Of a DNA stretch of 32,558 nt, positions 1 through 10,311 are shown piece by piece. The translations under genes were made by a program, and so were the position numbers. Where the stretch lies: NCBI GenBank assembly GCA_016190245.1, contig JACPQY010000066.1:1-32558 (forward strand), read 5' to 3'. The first letter of the stretch is position 1, and each line of letters opens with the position of its first letter. A model generated the notes under the pieces. It worked only from the letters and a program-made list of their open reading frames with translations, ran no database searches and was not told the origin of the DNA. Source of the stretch: Nitrospirota bacterium (GTDB lineage: Bacteria > JACPQY01).

Positions 1-215
1 CCACGGTCATTGCCCTGCCATCCTGGCAGGGCCACACCTGGGCAGGAAGCCCTGGTGCCACGAGCGGAAGGCAGCCCACGAAGGGCTGCGATGAACGTGG
101 CATTGCGTGGTACCTGGCCTTCCTGGGCCAAGGTACGAAGACCCGCCCCGCCCATGGTCGATCCCCTTAAGGTCGTTTTCAAACAGAGCCTGGCCCGAAT
201 CTCGAAGACGAATCG
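1..215. other. Gene-free stretch with three consecutive hairpins
   Basis: I see no credible gene here, downstream of the PIN toxin gene. The stretch holds three inverted repeats in a row: a perfect 9-bp stem with a 3-nt loop at 12-32, a 7-bp stem with a 5-nt loop at 71-89, and an imperfect stem of about 10 bp at 110-136. None is followed by a clear T-tract, so they are not typical intrinsic terminators. They could be the end of the minus-strand toxin transcript, a small structured RNA, or repeat-derived palindromes. Confidence 0.45.
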
Positions 216-650
216 TCAACCCGCGAGTACATCCACGCCCTTGAGTGCGAAGAGCGTCGCGGCGGCCAGCAGGACCCGGTTGTTCGAGTACACTTGGGTG
301 AAGCCGTTTTGGGCGGCGCAGGCGAGGTGCATGGCGTCCGCGGCGCGCAAAGGAACGGTGGAGGCAAGCGCCTTGAAGACGTTCTCGACGCGCGCGAAGA
401 CCGCCGGTGTGAGAGGCAGCCACCTGAACGCGCCGACCCTGCTTTCCCTGACGAACTCGCCGATCGTGATGGAGTGTCGGTCGGGGGAGAGAACCCCTTC
501 CCGCCGCTTGCGATGGAGGGCCGACACGAATTCAACTCGGCCGTGCTCCGCGCACACGATGGTGGCGGTGGCCGCCAGTTCGCGCACGGCTTCGAACCCT
601 GCGTCTTTGAAGTAGAGCCGAACGATGTAGCTGGAGTCGAAGTAGATCAC
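216..650 (-). CDS. PIN-domain ribonuclease toxin (VapC-like), first TA pair
   Basis: This 144-residue protein has the size and layout of a VapC-type PIN-domain RNase, which cuts RNA with metal ions held by acidic residues. The N-terminus MIYFDSS supplies Asp5, Glu40 follows in the second helix (VEFVSALHRK), and Asp105 lies in the AADAMHLA motif. The fourth acidic position, usually in a T-x-D-x-x-L motif, reads SNNRVL, so Asn124 replaces the common Asp; this may weaken metal binding. Translation starts at GTG, and its GTGA overlaps the stop of the upstream antitoxin gene, implying translational coupling. By family knowledge the toxin would be held inactive by that antitoxin. Family assignment is solid; activity is uncertain because of the Asn. 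Confidence 0.85.
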   Translation of the reverse strand: MIYFDSSYIVRLYFKDAGFEAVRELAATATIVCAEHGRVEFVSALHRKRREGVLSPDRHSITIGEFVRESRVGAFRWLPLTPAVFARVENVFKALASTVPLRAADAMHLACAAQNGFTQVYSNNRVLLAAATLFALKGVDVLAG

Positions 651-904
651 GAGGCGTGACGGTCACGGTCCTCCGAAATCGTTTGAGTGCTGTCCGTGCC
701 ACCCTCAAGCTCGTCCATGATCGCCCGAAAGCGTGGACTCGGGTTCCGGCGGGAGAAGTAGGGGGCCTGTGGTTCCGGTTCCTGGGGCACGATTTTGGCA
801 ACGGCCCTGCCTCGGTCCGTCACCAGGATTTCCCCATGGCGACGGGCTCGTCGCACCCATCCTCCGGTTTCCTCGTGGAGCTCGCGTCTGGAGATGGTCT
901 TCAT
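647..904 (-). CDS. Phd/YefM-type antitoxin, first TA pair
   Basis: An 85-residue protein beginning MKTISRRELHEE, with VTDRGRAVAKIVP at residues 28-40, the usual end of the Phd/YefM DNA-binding fold. The C-terminal half is charged and probably wraps the toxin. I chose the ATG at 902-904; the open frame continues upstream to 1111, but that extension is basic, proline-rich and not family-like. The gene ends inside the GTGA start of the PIN toxin, so the two form one operon. Upstream on the same strand a TTGACG (935-940) lies 17 nt before a poor -10 position that sits 7 nt from the ATG. The partly palindromic GTGTCACGTCGTGTC just before the start could be the autorepression operator. Confidence 0.82.
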   Translation of the reverse strand: MKTISRRELHEETGGWVRRARRHGEILVTDRGRAVAKIVPQEPEPQAPYFSRRNPSPRFRAIMDELEGGTDSTQTISEDRDRHAS

Positions 905-1048
905 GAGACACGACGTGACACGAAGGCCCGCTCCCGTCAACTCGCCGGGCGTCACCAAAGCCGGTCTTCGCCGCAGTCGCCGCCCGCATGTCCCTTGCCA
1001 TGGGCGCGCGACAAGCGAACTCCGGCGGGGGATCGGGTGGCAGGGTTG

Positions 1049-1086
1049 TGGAAATGCCGAGGGGTCGGGGGTAGAATGCAGCCCCG
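1049..1086 (+). promoter_or_regulatory. Sigma70-type promoter of the aminotransferase-serA unit
   Basis: A TAGAAT -10 box at 1072-1077 is preceded by TGGAAA at 1049-1054 with 17-bp spacing. The start codon at 1087 is only 9 nt beyond the -10, so the predicted transcript has a 2-3 nt leader and no Shine-Dalgarno site. It fits the short-leader pattern seen at other first genes here. Confidence 0.5.
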
Positions 1087-2226
1087 ATGAAACGGGAATA
1101 CCTGTTCGCACCGGGACCGACGCAGCTTCCCGAGGAAATCCTTCGGATCCTGTCGGAGCCGATCGTCTATCACCGGGGTCCGAAGTTCAAGGCCATTCTT
1201 CAGGAGGCGCGGGCGGATCTGAAGGTGCTCTTCCAGACGGAGCAGGACGTGCTCGTGCTCACGTCGAGCGGCACGGGCGCGATGGAGGCGGCGGTGACGC
1301 ACACGCTGTCTCGCGGCGACCGCGCGCTCGTGATCGAGGGAGGGAAATTCGGCGAGCGCTGGGGGGAGATCTGCCAAGCCTACGGCGTGGACGTCGAATG
1401 GCTGCGCGTGCCGTGGGGCAAGGCGGTGGATCCGGCCGACGTGCGCAAGGCGCTGACCAACGGGTCGGACATCCGGGCCGTCTTTGTTCAGGCCAGCGAG
1501 ACTTCCACCGGCGTGAAGCAGCCCGTGCACGAGATCGCCGAGATCACGCGCCGCCTCCCCGATACACTGCTCGCGGTAGACGGTATCACCGCCGTCGGGG
1601 TGTTTCCCGTGCCGATGGATGCTTGGGGAATTGACGTGATGGTCTCCGGTTCCCAGAAGGCGATGATGCTTCCGCCCGGCCTCGGGTTCATCGCGATGGG
1701 CCCCCGCGCTTGGGCGCGCGCGGAGCGGTCCGACCTGCCCAAGTTCTATTTCAACCTGCGGAAGGAGCGGGAACTCCAGCCCAAAGGGGAGACCAACTTC
1801 ACCCCGGCCGTCCCGTTCATCGTGGCGTTGCGCCGGGCCCTCCAGATGATCCGCGAGGAGGGGCTGGAGCAGGTTTTCGCGCGGCACGAGCGGCTGGCGA
1901 AGGCGACGCGGGAAGGCATGCGCGCGCTGGGTCTTGAGTTGTTCGCCCCCGAAAGCCCGTCGAATGCCTGCACGGCCGTCAAAGTGCCGGCCGGAGTGGA
2001 CGGCGAGAAGATCCCGAAGCACATCCGCGAGACGTACGGCGTGACGATCGCGGGCGGACAGTCGAAACTCAAGGGCAAGATCTTCCGCATCGCCCATCTG
2101 GGCTACTACAATCCGTTCGACATGGTGATGGTGATGTCGGCCGTGGAGATGACGTTGCGCGACCTCGGATACCCGGCGCAGATCGGCGCCGGTGTCCGCA
2201 AGGTCCAGGAGATCCTGGCCGGCTGA
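1087..2226 (+). CDS. Class V aminotransferase, probable phosphoserine (or serine-pyruvate/Ala-glyoxylate) aminotransferase
   Basis: A 379-residue PLP enzyme of the class V aminotransferase family. The opening FAPGPTQLPEEIL is typical. SSGTGAMEAAV near residues 60-70 binds the cofactor phosphate, VDGITAVG holds Asp165, and SGSQKAMMLPPG carries the Schiff-base Lys191. The sequence resembles the alanine-glyoxylate/serine-pyruvate branch more than E. coli SerC. The next gene is serA, 22 nt downstream, so the likely role is converting 3-phosphohydroxypyruvate and glutamate to phosphoserine, as in lineages where an AGT-type enzyme replaces SerC. That substrate is inferred from context; the fold and cofactor chemistry follow from the motifs. 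Start codon ATG, with a promoter immediately upstream and no obvious ribosome-binding site. Confidence 0.9.
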   Translation: MKREYLFAPGPTQLPEEILRILSEPIVYHRGPKFKAILQEARADLKVLFQTEQDVLVLTSSGTGAMEAAVTHTLSRGDRALVIEGGKFGERWGEICQAYGVDVEWLRVPWGKAVDPADVRKALTNGSDIRAVFVQASETSTGVKQPVHEIAEITRRLPDTLLAVDGITAVGVFPVPMDAWGIDVMVSGSQKAMMLPPGLGFIAMGPRAWARAERSDLPKFYFNLRKERELQPKGETNFTPAVPFIVALRRALQMIREEGLEQVFARHERLAKATREGMRALGLELFAPESPSNACTAVKVPAGVDGEKIPKHIRETYGVTIAGGQSKLKGKIFRIAHLGYYNPFDMVMVMSAVEMTLRDLGYPAQIGAGVRKVQEILAG

Positions 2227-2248
2227 GACCGCCGCGAACCCGAGTGAA

Positions 2249-3838
2249 ATGCCGGCCCCCGTCCTGATTGCCGATTCGATTGCCGAGGAGGGGCTGCGCG
2301 TCCTGCGCGGTTCGTCGCGGATTCGCACCGATGTGCGCACGGGGCTGGCCGAGAAGGACTTGATCGAAGCGATCCCGGCCTACGAAGGTCTCGTGGTACG
2401 AAGCGCCACGCGGGTGACGCGGCCGGTGATCGAGGCCGCCTCGGCGTTGCGGGTGATCGCCCGTGCGGGGACGGGCGTGGACAACATTGACGTGGAAGCG
2501 GCGACCAAGAAGGGCATCGTCGTCATGAACACGCCCGGTGGGAACACCATCACCACCGGAGAGCACACCTTCGCGATGATCATGGCGCTCTGCCGGAAGA
2601 TCCCGGTGGCCTATCACCTCCTCAAGGGAGGCAAGTGGGCCAAGGGTGAGCTGGTGGGGGTCGAGCTCTACGGGAAGACTCTGGGGATCGTGGGACTGGG
2701 AAAGATCGGGCGGGTGGTGGCGGAGAGGGCGCTGGCCTTCAAGATGCGCGTGATTGCCTTCGATCCCTACGTGACGGGGGAGGTCGGCCGGAAGCTGGGA
2801 GTGGAAGTCCTGCCGTTGGAGGAGGTCTACCGTCAGGCCGACGTCCTCACCCTGCACACGCCGTCCACGCCGGAGACGAAGCGGATGGTGGACGCGTCCG
2901 CAATCGCCAAGATGAAGAAAGGGGTTCTGCTCGTCAACTGCGCGCGGGGCGAGTTGGTGGACGAGGCGGCCCTCCTCGAAGCCCTCAAGTCCGGTCAGGT
3001 CGCGGGGGCGGCGCTCGACGTTTTCGAGAAGGAACCCCTTCCGCCCGACCATGCGTTCCTCAAGCTCGACAACGTCGTCGTGACTCCGCATCTGGGCGCC
3101 GCGACGAAGGAGGCCCAGGTGAATGTGGCCGTCTCCGTCGCGCAGCAGGTGGTGGAGTTCTTCACCGACGGCGTGGCGCACGGCGCGGTCAACTTCCCGA
3201 GCGTGGCGGCAGAAACGCTCCGTGTGCTCCAACCGTACATGACTCTCGGCGAGCGGATCGGCAAGCTCCAGGCGCAAATGTTCCGGGGGCAGGTGACCGA
3301 CATTCACATCGAATATTCGGGCCTCGTGGCGGAGGCACCGACCGAGCCGATCACGGCCGCGACGCTCAAGGGGTTCTTCACGCCGCTGCTGACCGACCGC
3401 GTAACGGACGTGAACGCTCCCGTGATCGCCCGCGAGAGGGGAATCCACGTCCAGGACACGCGTACGAAGGAGGCCAAGGATTTCGTCAGCCTCGTCACGA
3501 TCACGGTGGGGAATGCGAACGATCGCTTGCGCGTGGCGGGCACGCTATTCGGGCAAAAGGAGCCGCGGCTCGTGAGGATCAACGATTTCGAGCTCGAGGC
3601 GGTCCCCGAGGGGACGATCCTGATTCTTGAGAACGACGACAAGCCCGGCGTGATTGGGAGTGTGGGGGCGACGTTGGGGGAAAACGGGGTGAACATCGCC
3701 CGGATGGCGAACGGCCGCCTCGCGCCGGGAGGTCGCGCCATCGCGCTCTACAACATCGACGCCTCTGTGTCCGCGGCACTGCTGGACGAGTTGGCGCGCC
3801 TGCCCAACATCCGGTCGGCCCTGCAGGTGCGGCTGTAG
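2249..3838 (+). CDS. serA: D-3-phosphoglycerate dehydrogenase
   Basis: A 529-residue enzyme that oxidises 3-phosphoglycerate to 3-phosphohydroxypyruvate, the first step of serine synthesis. The nucleotide-binding GLGKIG lies at residues 149-154. The catalytic set is present: Arg233 in NCARGELVD, Glu262 in FEKEP and His281 in TPHLGA. An intervening domain of about 130 residues (roughly 320-450) and a C-terminal ACT domain (about 455-529, with LENDDKPGVIGSVGATL) place it in the long SerA class, so serine feedback is plausible. The frame is open from 2192, but the ATG at 2249 gives the family N-terminus MPAPVLIADSIAEEG and avoids a 35-nt overlap with the aminotransferase gene. The two genes form an operon. 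Confidence 0.95.
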   Translation: MPAPVLIADSIAEEGLRVLRGSSRIRTDVRTGLAEKDLIEAIPAYEGLVVRSATRVTRPVIEAASALRVIARAGTGVDNIDVEAATKKGIVVMNTPGGNTITTGEHTFAMIMALCRKIPVAYHLLKGGKWAKGELVGVELYGKTLGIVGLGKIGRVVAERALAFKMRVIAFDPYVTGEVGRKLGVEVLPLEEVYRQADVLTLHTPSTPETKRMVDASAIAKMKKGVLLVNCARGELVDEAALLEALKSGQVAGAALDVFEKEPLPPDHAFLKLDNVVVTPHLGAATKEAQVNVAVSVAQQVVEFFTDGVAHGAVNFPSVAAETLRVLQPYMTLGERIGKLQAQMFRGQVTDIHIEYSGLVAEAPTEPITAATLKGFFTPLLTDRVTDVNAPVIARERGIHVQDTRTKEAKDFVSLVTITVGNANDRLRVAGTLFGQKEPRLVRINDFELEAVPEGTILILENDDKPGVIGSVGATLGENGVNIARMANGRLAPGGRAIALYNIDASVSAALLDELARLPNIRSALQVRL

Positions 3839-3956
3839 GGGTGAGGAGGCTTGGCCATGGCCGAGATGGCTTCGGTCGCTGCACTCCCCCGCCATGACAG
3901 CACTCCCCCGTCATGGGGAGCTGTTGCCGTGATCGGTCAGAGAGGATAGGTGCGGG
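3839..3956. repeat. Short direct repeats and hairpin between serA and hisZ
   Basis: Two near-identical 15-nt units (GCACTCCCCCGYCATG type) lie at 3881-3895 and 3900-3914, period 19. The second is part of a hairpin at 3897-3924 with a 10-bp stem and a 2-nt bulge. A 10-bp palindrome, GGCCATGGCC, lies near 3853. No T-tract follows, so it is not a clear terminator. GAGAGGA about 10 nt before the hisZ GTG is the probable ribosome-binding site. Confidence 0.5.
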
Positions 3957-6223
<2,267 letters not shown>

Positions 6224-6232
6224 GGGAGAGGC

Positions 6233-7864
6233 TCAGGGCGCGACCGGCACATCTGCGGTTCGCCCGGCCGGAATCGGCGGTCTCGGGGAAGTTTCCCCCA
6301 TACGGTCAGGCTCGCTCCGGCGCAGCACGCTGGACGGGAGCGCGGCACCGAACTGGCCCATCGAGTGCTCGTACCGGCTCCGGGCGCCGGGCTGCGGACG
6401 CGGGAGCCCGAGCGCCGCCCGGCACGATCGCTCGATGTCGTCGCGCGCAACGACCAAGTCCTCGGCATCGAGAGCGTCGGTGAACACGTAGGCCACGTAG
6501 CCTCCTTCGGGCACCCCTTTGTAGTAGTCGGCCACCTGAGTAAAGTCCAGCTCGATACTGTGGAGCCGGTCGCCGGTCCGGGGGGCCACGTAGGTCCACG
6601 TGCCCGGGCGGCCCGCCTCGGCGGGCGGGCCCACCACGGCGGGCGGGCCCACCACGGCGGGCAGGCCCACCACGGCGGGCAAGGCGTGGTCGTAGTAGGG
6701 CGTGCCGGGATAGGTCGTGATGATCGTCAGATCGAAGTCGTCCGGGCGGACTTCCAGGATCCACCGGCGCGTCTCCTCGATTGTGTCGGGGGTCTCCCCG
6801 GGGTGGCCGAGGGACATCAGGGCTTTGACGCGGAGGCCGTGCCGCCGCGCGATCTCGATGCAGCGCATGTTCGCCTCGCGGGTGGCCCTCTTGTTCATGC
6901 TGGTGAGGATGCGGGGTGAGCCGGACTCGAACCCCACGAGGATCCAGCGGAAGCCGGCCCTCGCCATCGCCTCGGCCTGGGCGTCGGTCAGGAGCTCGGA
7001 CTTGATGAAGCCGCGCAGTCGGAAGTCGGCGCCCAACTCATCCTGCACCCCCGCGAGGGCGTTCATGAGAGGGATCATTTCGGGGCTGACGTTCAACTCG
7101 TCGTCGTACATCATGAAGCCGCGGAAGCCGTAGGTGTCGTGGAGGTGGCGGACCTCGGAGACGATGTTCTCCACCGAGCGCGTCCTCACGATTCGAAAAG
7201 CCGAGGACTCCCTTCCGCCGCAGAACCCGCACCCGAAGGGGCAGCCGAGTTGGGCGATGAGGCTGGTGGCGCGACGGCCATCGATGAAGTAGCGGTACGA
7301 ATCGAGATCCACCAAATGGCGTGCGGGGAGGGGAAGCGCGTCGAGCTTCTCGTCGGTCTGGAAGAGGGGAGAGCGGCGATCGTCGGCATCCACGAGGGGT
7401 GGGGGCTCGCGGGAGAGGGCGATGTGGATGGCTTCTTCACCGTCGCCTGCTACGAGCACGTCGGCCAGGGCATGAAGCCGCGAAAGCGCCTTGTTGGCCC
7501 TGCCGGCCCGATCACTTTTCCGCTCCCGCTTGGCCGCGGTATTCACCAGCGTCACGTGGGGACCACCGAGGAGGATGCGGGCGTCGGGCCGCAGCTCCCG
7601 CAGGGTGTGGACGATCCGGCGCGCCGCCGGCATCTGGGGCGTGGTGGCCGTCAGGCCGAAGACGACCGCTTCCGAGGAGGCCGCATGCGCGGCGATGGCT
7701 TCGTCGAAGTTCTCCACCCCCGAGAGATCCACCACCTCCACCCGCCGGCCCGCCTGCTCGAGCACGGCGGCGACCCTGAGAATGCCGAGGGAAACAAACA
7801 CGCGCTCGTCGAGAAGGAACGGGGAGGGAGGAATGACGAGACAAACCGGCAACCGGTCAGTCAT
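6233..7864 (-). CDS. B12-binding-domain radical SAM protein with in-frame repeat insertion
   Basis: A 543-residue protein. The N-terminal ~150 residues form a Rossmann-like cobalamin-binding-type domain (VVFGLTATTPQMPAARRI, ILLGGPHVTL), but I see no DxHxxG motif, so cobalt ligation by His is unlikely. The radical SAM cluster motif is C208-x3-C212-x2-C215 (GCPFGCGFCGG), followed by MMYDDELNV and a TIM-barrel-like domain. These proteins often modify lipids, hopanoids or antibiotics; the substrate here is unknown. Start: ATG at 7862-7864, preceded by AGGA; a GTG two codons upstream is possible. Residues ~395-418 are a proline/valine repeat made by four 18-nt DNA units (6610-6681), which looks like a repeat expansion inside the gene. 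It is transcribed divergently from the glycosyltransferase gene. Confidence 0.88.
   Translation of the reverse strand: MTDRLPVCLVIPPSPFLLDERVFVSLGILRVAAVLEQAGRRVEVVDLSGVENFDEAIAAHAASSEAVVFGLTATTPQMPAARRIVHTLRELRPDARILLGGPHVTLVNTAAKRERKSDRAGRANKALSRLHALADVLVAGDGEEAIHIALSREPPPLVDADDRRSPLFQTDEKLDALPLPARHLVDLDSYRYFIDGRRATSLIAQLGCPFGCGFCGGRESSAFRIVRTRSVENIVSEVRHLHDTYGFRGFMMYDDELNVSPEMIPLMNALAGVQDELGADFRLRGFIKSELLTDAQAEAMARAGFRWILVGFESGSPRILTSMNKRATREANMRCIEIARRHGLRVKALMSLGHPGETPDTIEETRRWILEVRPDDFDLTIITTYPGTPYYDHALPAVVGLPAVVGPPAVVGPPAEAGRPGTWTYVAPRTGDRLHSIELDFTQVADYYKGVPEGGYVAYVFTDALDAEDLVVARDDIERSCRAALGLPRPQPGARSRYEHSMGQFGAALPSSVLRRSEPDRMGETSPRPPIPAGRTADVPVAP
6610..6681 (-). repeat. Four tandem 18-nt units inside the radical SAM gene
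   Basis: Four contiguous 18-nt units (6610-6627, 6628-6645, 6646-6663, 6664-6681) share the near-palindromic core GCCCACCACGGCGGGC; the first is the most diverged. Because 18 is a multiple of three, the gene stays in frame and gains six residues per unit (PAVVGP type). The core resembles the TCCGCC/GGCGGA palindromes elsewhere in the window. Confidence 0.9.
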
Positions 7865-7874
7865 CCGCACGTCC

Positions 7875-7923
7875 TGTGAAAAAACGGCAAATCCTTATGC
7901 CCTTTTCACAAAACATTATACCA
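7875..7923 (-). promoter_or_regulatory. Extended -10 promoter and leader hairpin of the radical SAM gene
   Basis: Read on the minus strand, a consensus TATAAT (7915-7920) with an upstream TG (7922-7923) makes an ideal extended -10 promoter. The predicted RNA start is near 7908, giving a leader of about 44 nt. The leader holds an inverted repeat with perfect 8-bp arms, TGTGAAAA at 7875-7882 and TTTTCACA at 7903-7910, plus a short inner GGC/GCC pair. It ends just before the AGGA ribosome site, so it could control access to the start or be an operator. Confidence 0.6.
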
Positions 7924-7936
7924 TGGATGGAGCCCC

Positions 7937-9412
7937 ATGCTCAACGCCGGACGACCCCGATTGCGTGACGTGGGGCTGGTCGCCGCCGCGGCCCTGCTGC
8001 ACCTGGCCCTGCTGATTCCTCCGACCCTGCAGCACAGCTTCTATCACGACGAGGTGATGGAGTTGCCGGTATACCGGCGCGGCGTCGTGGAGATTGTCTC
8101 TCACCTCGCGAGCGGGAATTTCGTTCGACCGCCTTTGTTCGGTCTTCTCCAGCACGTGTGGATGGGCCTCTGGGGGGAGAGCGAGGTGGCCCTTCGGTCG
8201 CTGAGTATCGTTTTTTCCGTGCTCTGCGTTCCGGCCATGGGTGCTCTGGGGAGGGTGGCGTTTGGGGAAGGGGCGGCGCGGGCGGCCATCTGGCTCTGCG
8301 CGGTCTCACCGTTGGCCTTGCTGTGGGGCCGAGTCGCGGGGTGGTATCCGGTCATGATGCTATGGGTCCTGCTCGCCAACCGCTGCCTTCTCGGCCGGGG
8401 GGGGGGATGGGCCTCGGCCGGCTATTTCGTCACCCTTGTTCTGGCGCTGTACACCAACTATTACGCCGTGGCTCTCGTGACCGCGCACGCGCTCTTCCTG
8501 CTGTGGGCCCGGCCGGAGGGGCGGCGTGGGAAGCTCGTGGCTTTGGCGCTGGCCATCGCGGCTTTCGCGCCGTGGGTCCCCGTGGTTTTCTCCCAGTTCG
8601 CGTGGCTGCGAACAATCACGAATCTCCCTGAAGGCCTCGGTTGGGGGAAGACGACGGCCTACGTTCTCTACGCCTTCACATTGGGTGAGACGTTTCTGCC
8701 CTCACACGCCGTGTGGGTGACGATCGCGGCCGCCGGAGCGGGGTTCCTGCTGTGGGCGGCGTGGCGAGAAGGGCCGCGCCGGGCGACCGTTCTCTTCCTC
8801 GGCCAGATTGCGTTGATGCTGGCCGCGGGCCTCCTGAGCGGTTCCCTGGCGCCCTACCGGGCCTATCCATTCGCGTCGCTCTACTGGATCCTCTTGGCGC
8901 GGGGCATGGGAAAAGGCGCGGGGCGGATCGGAGCGATCCTTCTGGCCGTGCCTTGGATCTGGTCCGTCGTCAACTTCGAAACCGGCAGCGAGTACCTCAA
9001 GATGGGTTTCCTTGAGCCGTGGCGCGAAGTCCACGCGGAACTGGCTGAGACGTTGGGAGCCGATGACCTTGTCGTCCACGATTCCTCGGTCCTCGCGCAT
9101 TACCTGCGCTTGAGGCCGATCGCGGCGGCCGTGGAGCCTCTCCCCGTTGACGCTGAGGCTTGGGTGGCGGCCAACACGATCCGACTGGCGGAGGCCGCAC
9201 GGGTGGTGATGCTCCACGCTCGGAGTTCATATCGGCCTACCTTGAACACCCGCTTCGAAGCTCTCGCGGACATGCTCCGACGACGGTGCGCCGAGGAGGT
9301 GGCGGCCCCTCTGCTACGCGATCCCGCCTGGCGCGAGAAGGCACGCTGGGCGCCCGGCTGGGCTTTCGCGGACGTGAAGATGCTTCGGCACGATTTCCGC
9401 GGCTGTCAGTGA
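7937..9412 (+). CDS. Membrane glycosyltransferase, GT39/ArnT-like (GT-C fold)
   Basis: A 491-residue, very hydrophobic protein with about ten predicted membrane segments and a C-terminal soluble part (about 370-491). The first loop carries YHDE at residues 36-39, matching the acidic pair used by GT-C enzymes of the ArnT/PMT type, which transfer sugars from polyprenyl-phosphate donors to a periplasmic acceptor. Donor and acceptor cannot be told from the sequence. A 10-G tract (8397-8406) lies in the coding region at GRGGG; a one-base slip would truncate the protein. The gene overlaps the convergent ispE by 7 nt. Start ATG at 7937; two nearer ATGs upstream are out of frame. No strong promoter is visible on this strand. 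Confidence 0.82.
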   Translation: MLNAGRPRLRDVGLVAAAALLHLALLIPPTLQHSFYHDEVMELPVYRRGVVEIVSHLASGNFVRPPLFGLLQHVWMGLWGESEVALRSLSIVFSVLCVPAMGALGRVAFGEGAARAAIWLCAVSPLALLWGRVAGWYPVMMLWVLLANRCLLGRGGGWASAGYFVTLVLALYTNYYAVALVTAHALFLLWARPEGRRGKLVALALAIAAFAPWVPVVFSQFAWLRTITNLPEGLGWGKTTAYVLYAFTLGETFLPSHAVWVTIAAAGAGFLLWAAWREGPRRATVLFLGQIALMLAAGLLSGSLAPYRAYPFASLYWILLARGMGKGAGRIGAILLAVPWIWSVVNFETGSEYLKMGFLEPWREVHAELAETLGADDLVVHDSSVLAHYLRLRPIAAAVEPLPVDAEAWVAANTIRLAEAARVVMLHARSSYRPTLNTRFEALADMLRRRCAEEVAAPLLRDPAWREKARWAPGWAFADVKMLRHDFRGCQ

Positions 9413-10272
9413 GGCGTGACGACCCAAGCCGACCAGCGGGGTTCCCCGCGGAGCAGGGTGAGGGCGCGGCGTGCGTCGCGGGCCGACTCGAAGACGCCGA
9501 AGACGGCCGGTCCGCTGCCGCTCATTGCCGCATGGATGGCGCCGGCTCCCAGGAGGGCTTTCTCCATGCGGCCGATCTCGGCGTGGCGGTGCACAACCAC
9601 CGGCTCAAGGTCGTTGCGGCCGTGGCGGCGCCAGAACGAGCCCGCGCGGGCGGCACGGGCCCAGTCCGCCGGAGATACTCGCTTCATGCGCGATCCGCGG
9701 TGTCCTCGGCGGTACTCGTCGTAGACGGCCGCGGTGGAAACTGAAAAACCGGGATAGGCCAGCACGTAGGCCGCCGCCTCTGGAGCCGGGAAAGGGGCGA
9801 TCTTCTCGCCCCGCCCGGCGGCCAGCGCGGTCGTGTGGGGGGTGAGGAAAAAGGGAACATCCGAGCCCAGACCGGCGCCGATCTCGAGGAGGGCCGATGC
9901 GCCGAGGTCGAGCCGAAGGACCTGATTGAGCGCCAGCAGCACCTGGGCCGCATCGCTGCTTCCGCCTCCAAGGCCTGCGCCGGCGGGGATCCGTTTTCTC
10001 AGCGTGAGGTGCAGTCCGAGACAGGTATCCACGTTCTTCAAGAGTGCTCCTGCCGCGCGCACGGCGAGATTTCCGCGATCCGTCGGGAGTTCGGGGTTGT
10101 CGCAGATGAGCCGGATGCCGCGGCCGCTCGTGATTCGGATGCCGATCTCATCAGCGAGGCTGACTTTCTGCATGACCGTAGCGATCTCGTGGAAGTCGTC
10201 CGGGCGCGGGCCGAGGATCCGGAGGTTGAGATTGATCTTGGCGGGGGCGAGAACGCGGAAACGCCTCGGCAT
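9406..10272 (-). CDS. ispE: 4-diphosphocytidyl-2-C-methyl-D-erythritol kinase
   Basis: A 288-residue GHMP kinase that phosphorylates CDP-methylerythritol in the MEP route to isoprenoids. PAKINLNLRILGPRPDDFHE gives the substrate-site Lys12 and His28. PAGAGLGGGSSDAA at 96-109 is the ATP-binding GHMP box, and Asp138 in LGSDVPFFL is the catalytic base. The C-terminal MSGSGPAVFG motif is also present. Length is standard. It shows that the cell uses the MEP pathway, which would feed the polyprenyl synthase encoded 5 kb away. The ATG is 6 nt after an extended -10 box, so the mRNA is probably leaderless. It converges on and overlaps the glycosyltransferase gene by 7 nt. Confidence 0.96.
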   Translation of the reverse strand: MPRRFRVLAPAKINLNLRILGPRPDDFHEIATVMQKVSLADEIGIRITSGRGIRLICDNPELPTDRGNLAVRAAGALLKNVDTCLGLHLTLRKRIPAGAGLGGGSSDAAQVLLALNQVLRLDLGASALLEIGAGLGSDVPFFLTPHTTALAAGRGEKIAPFPAPEAAAYVLAYPGFSVSTAAVYDEYRRGHRGSRMKRVSPADWARAARAGSFWRRHGRNDLEPVVVHRHAEIGRMEKALLGAGAIHAAMSGSGPAVFGVFESARDARRALTLLRGEPRWSAWVVTPH

Positions 10273-10287
10273 GGGCGGATTCTATCA
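10273..10287 (-). promoter_or_regulatory. Extended -10 promoter giving a leaderless ispE mRNA
   Basis: On the minus strand TGATAGAAT (TG at 10286-10287, hexamer 10279-10284) is followed by six nucleotides and then the ispE ATG. RNA polymerase normally starts about 7 nt after the -10, which is the A of the start codon. Confidence 0.6.
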
Positions 10288-10311
10288 CGGGCGTCCGGGT
10301 GGGGGATCTGA

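Noticed and set aside
846-875. GCACCCATCC near the Phd antitoxin start as a third copy of the ~122-nt element
   Set aside because: Only about 10-12 nt match, with no second inverted arm and no interior similarity; it encodes ordinary antitoxin residues.
6610-6681. CRISPR-like array
   Set aside because: Units are 18 nt, directly adjacent, without spacers, and in frame within a conserved gene.
7875-7910. CRP/FNR binding site
   Set aside because: The TGTGA and TCACA halves are 26 nt apart instead of 4-6, so one dimer could not bind both.
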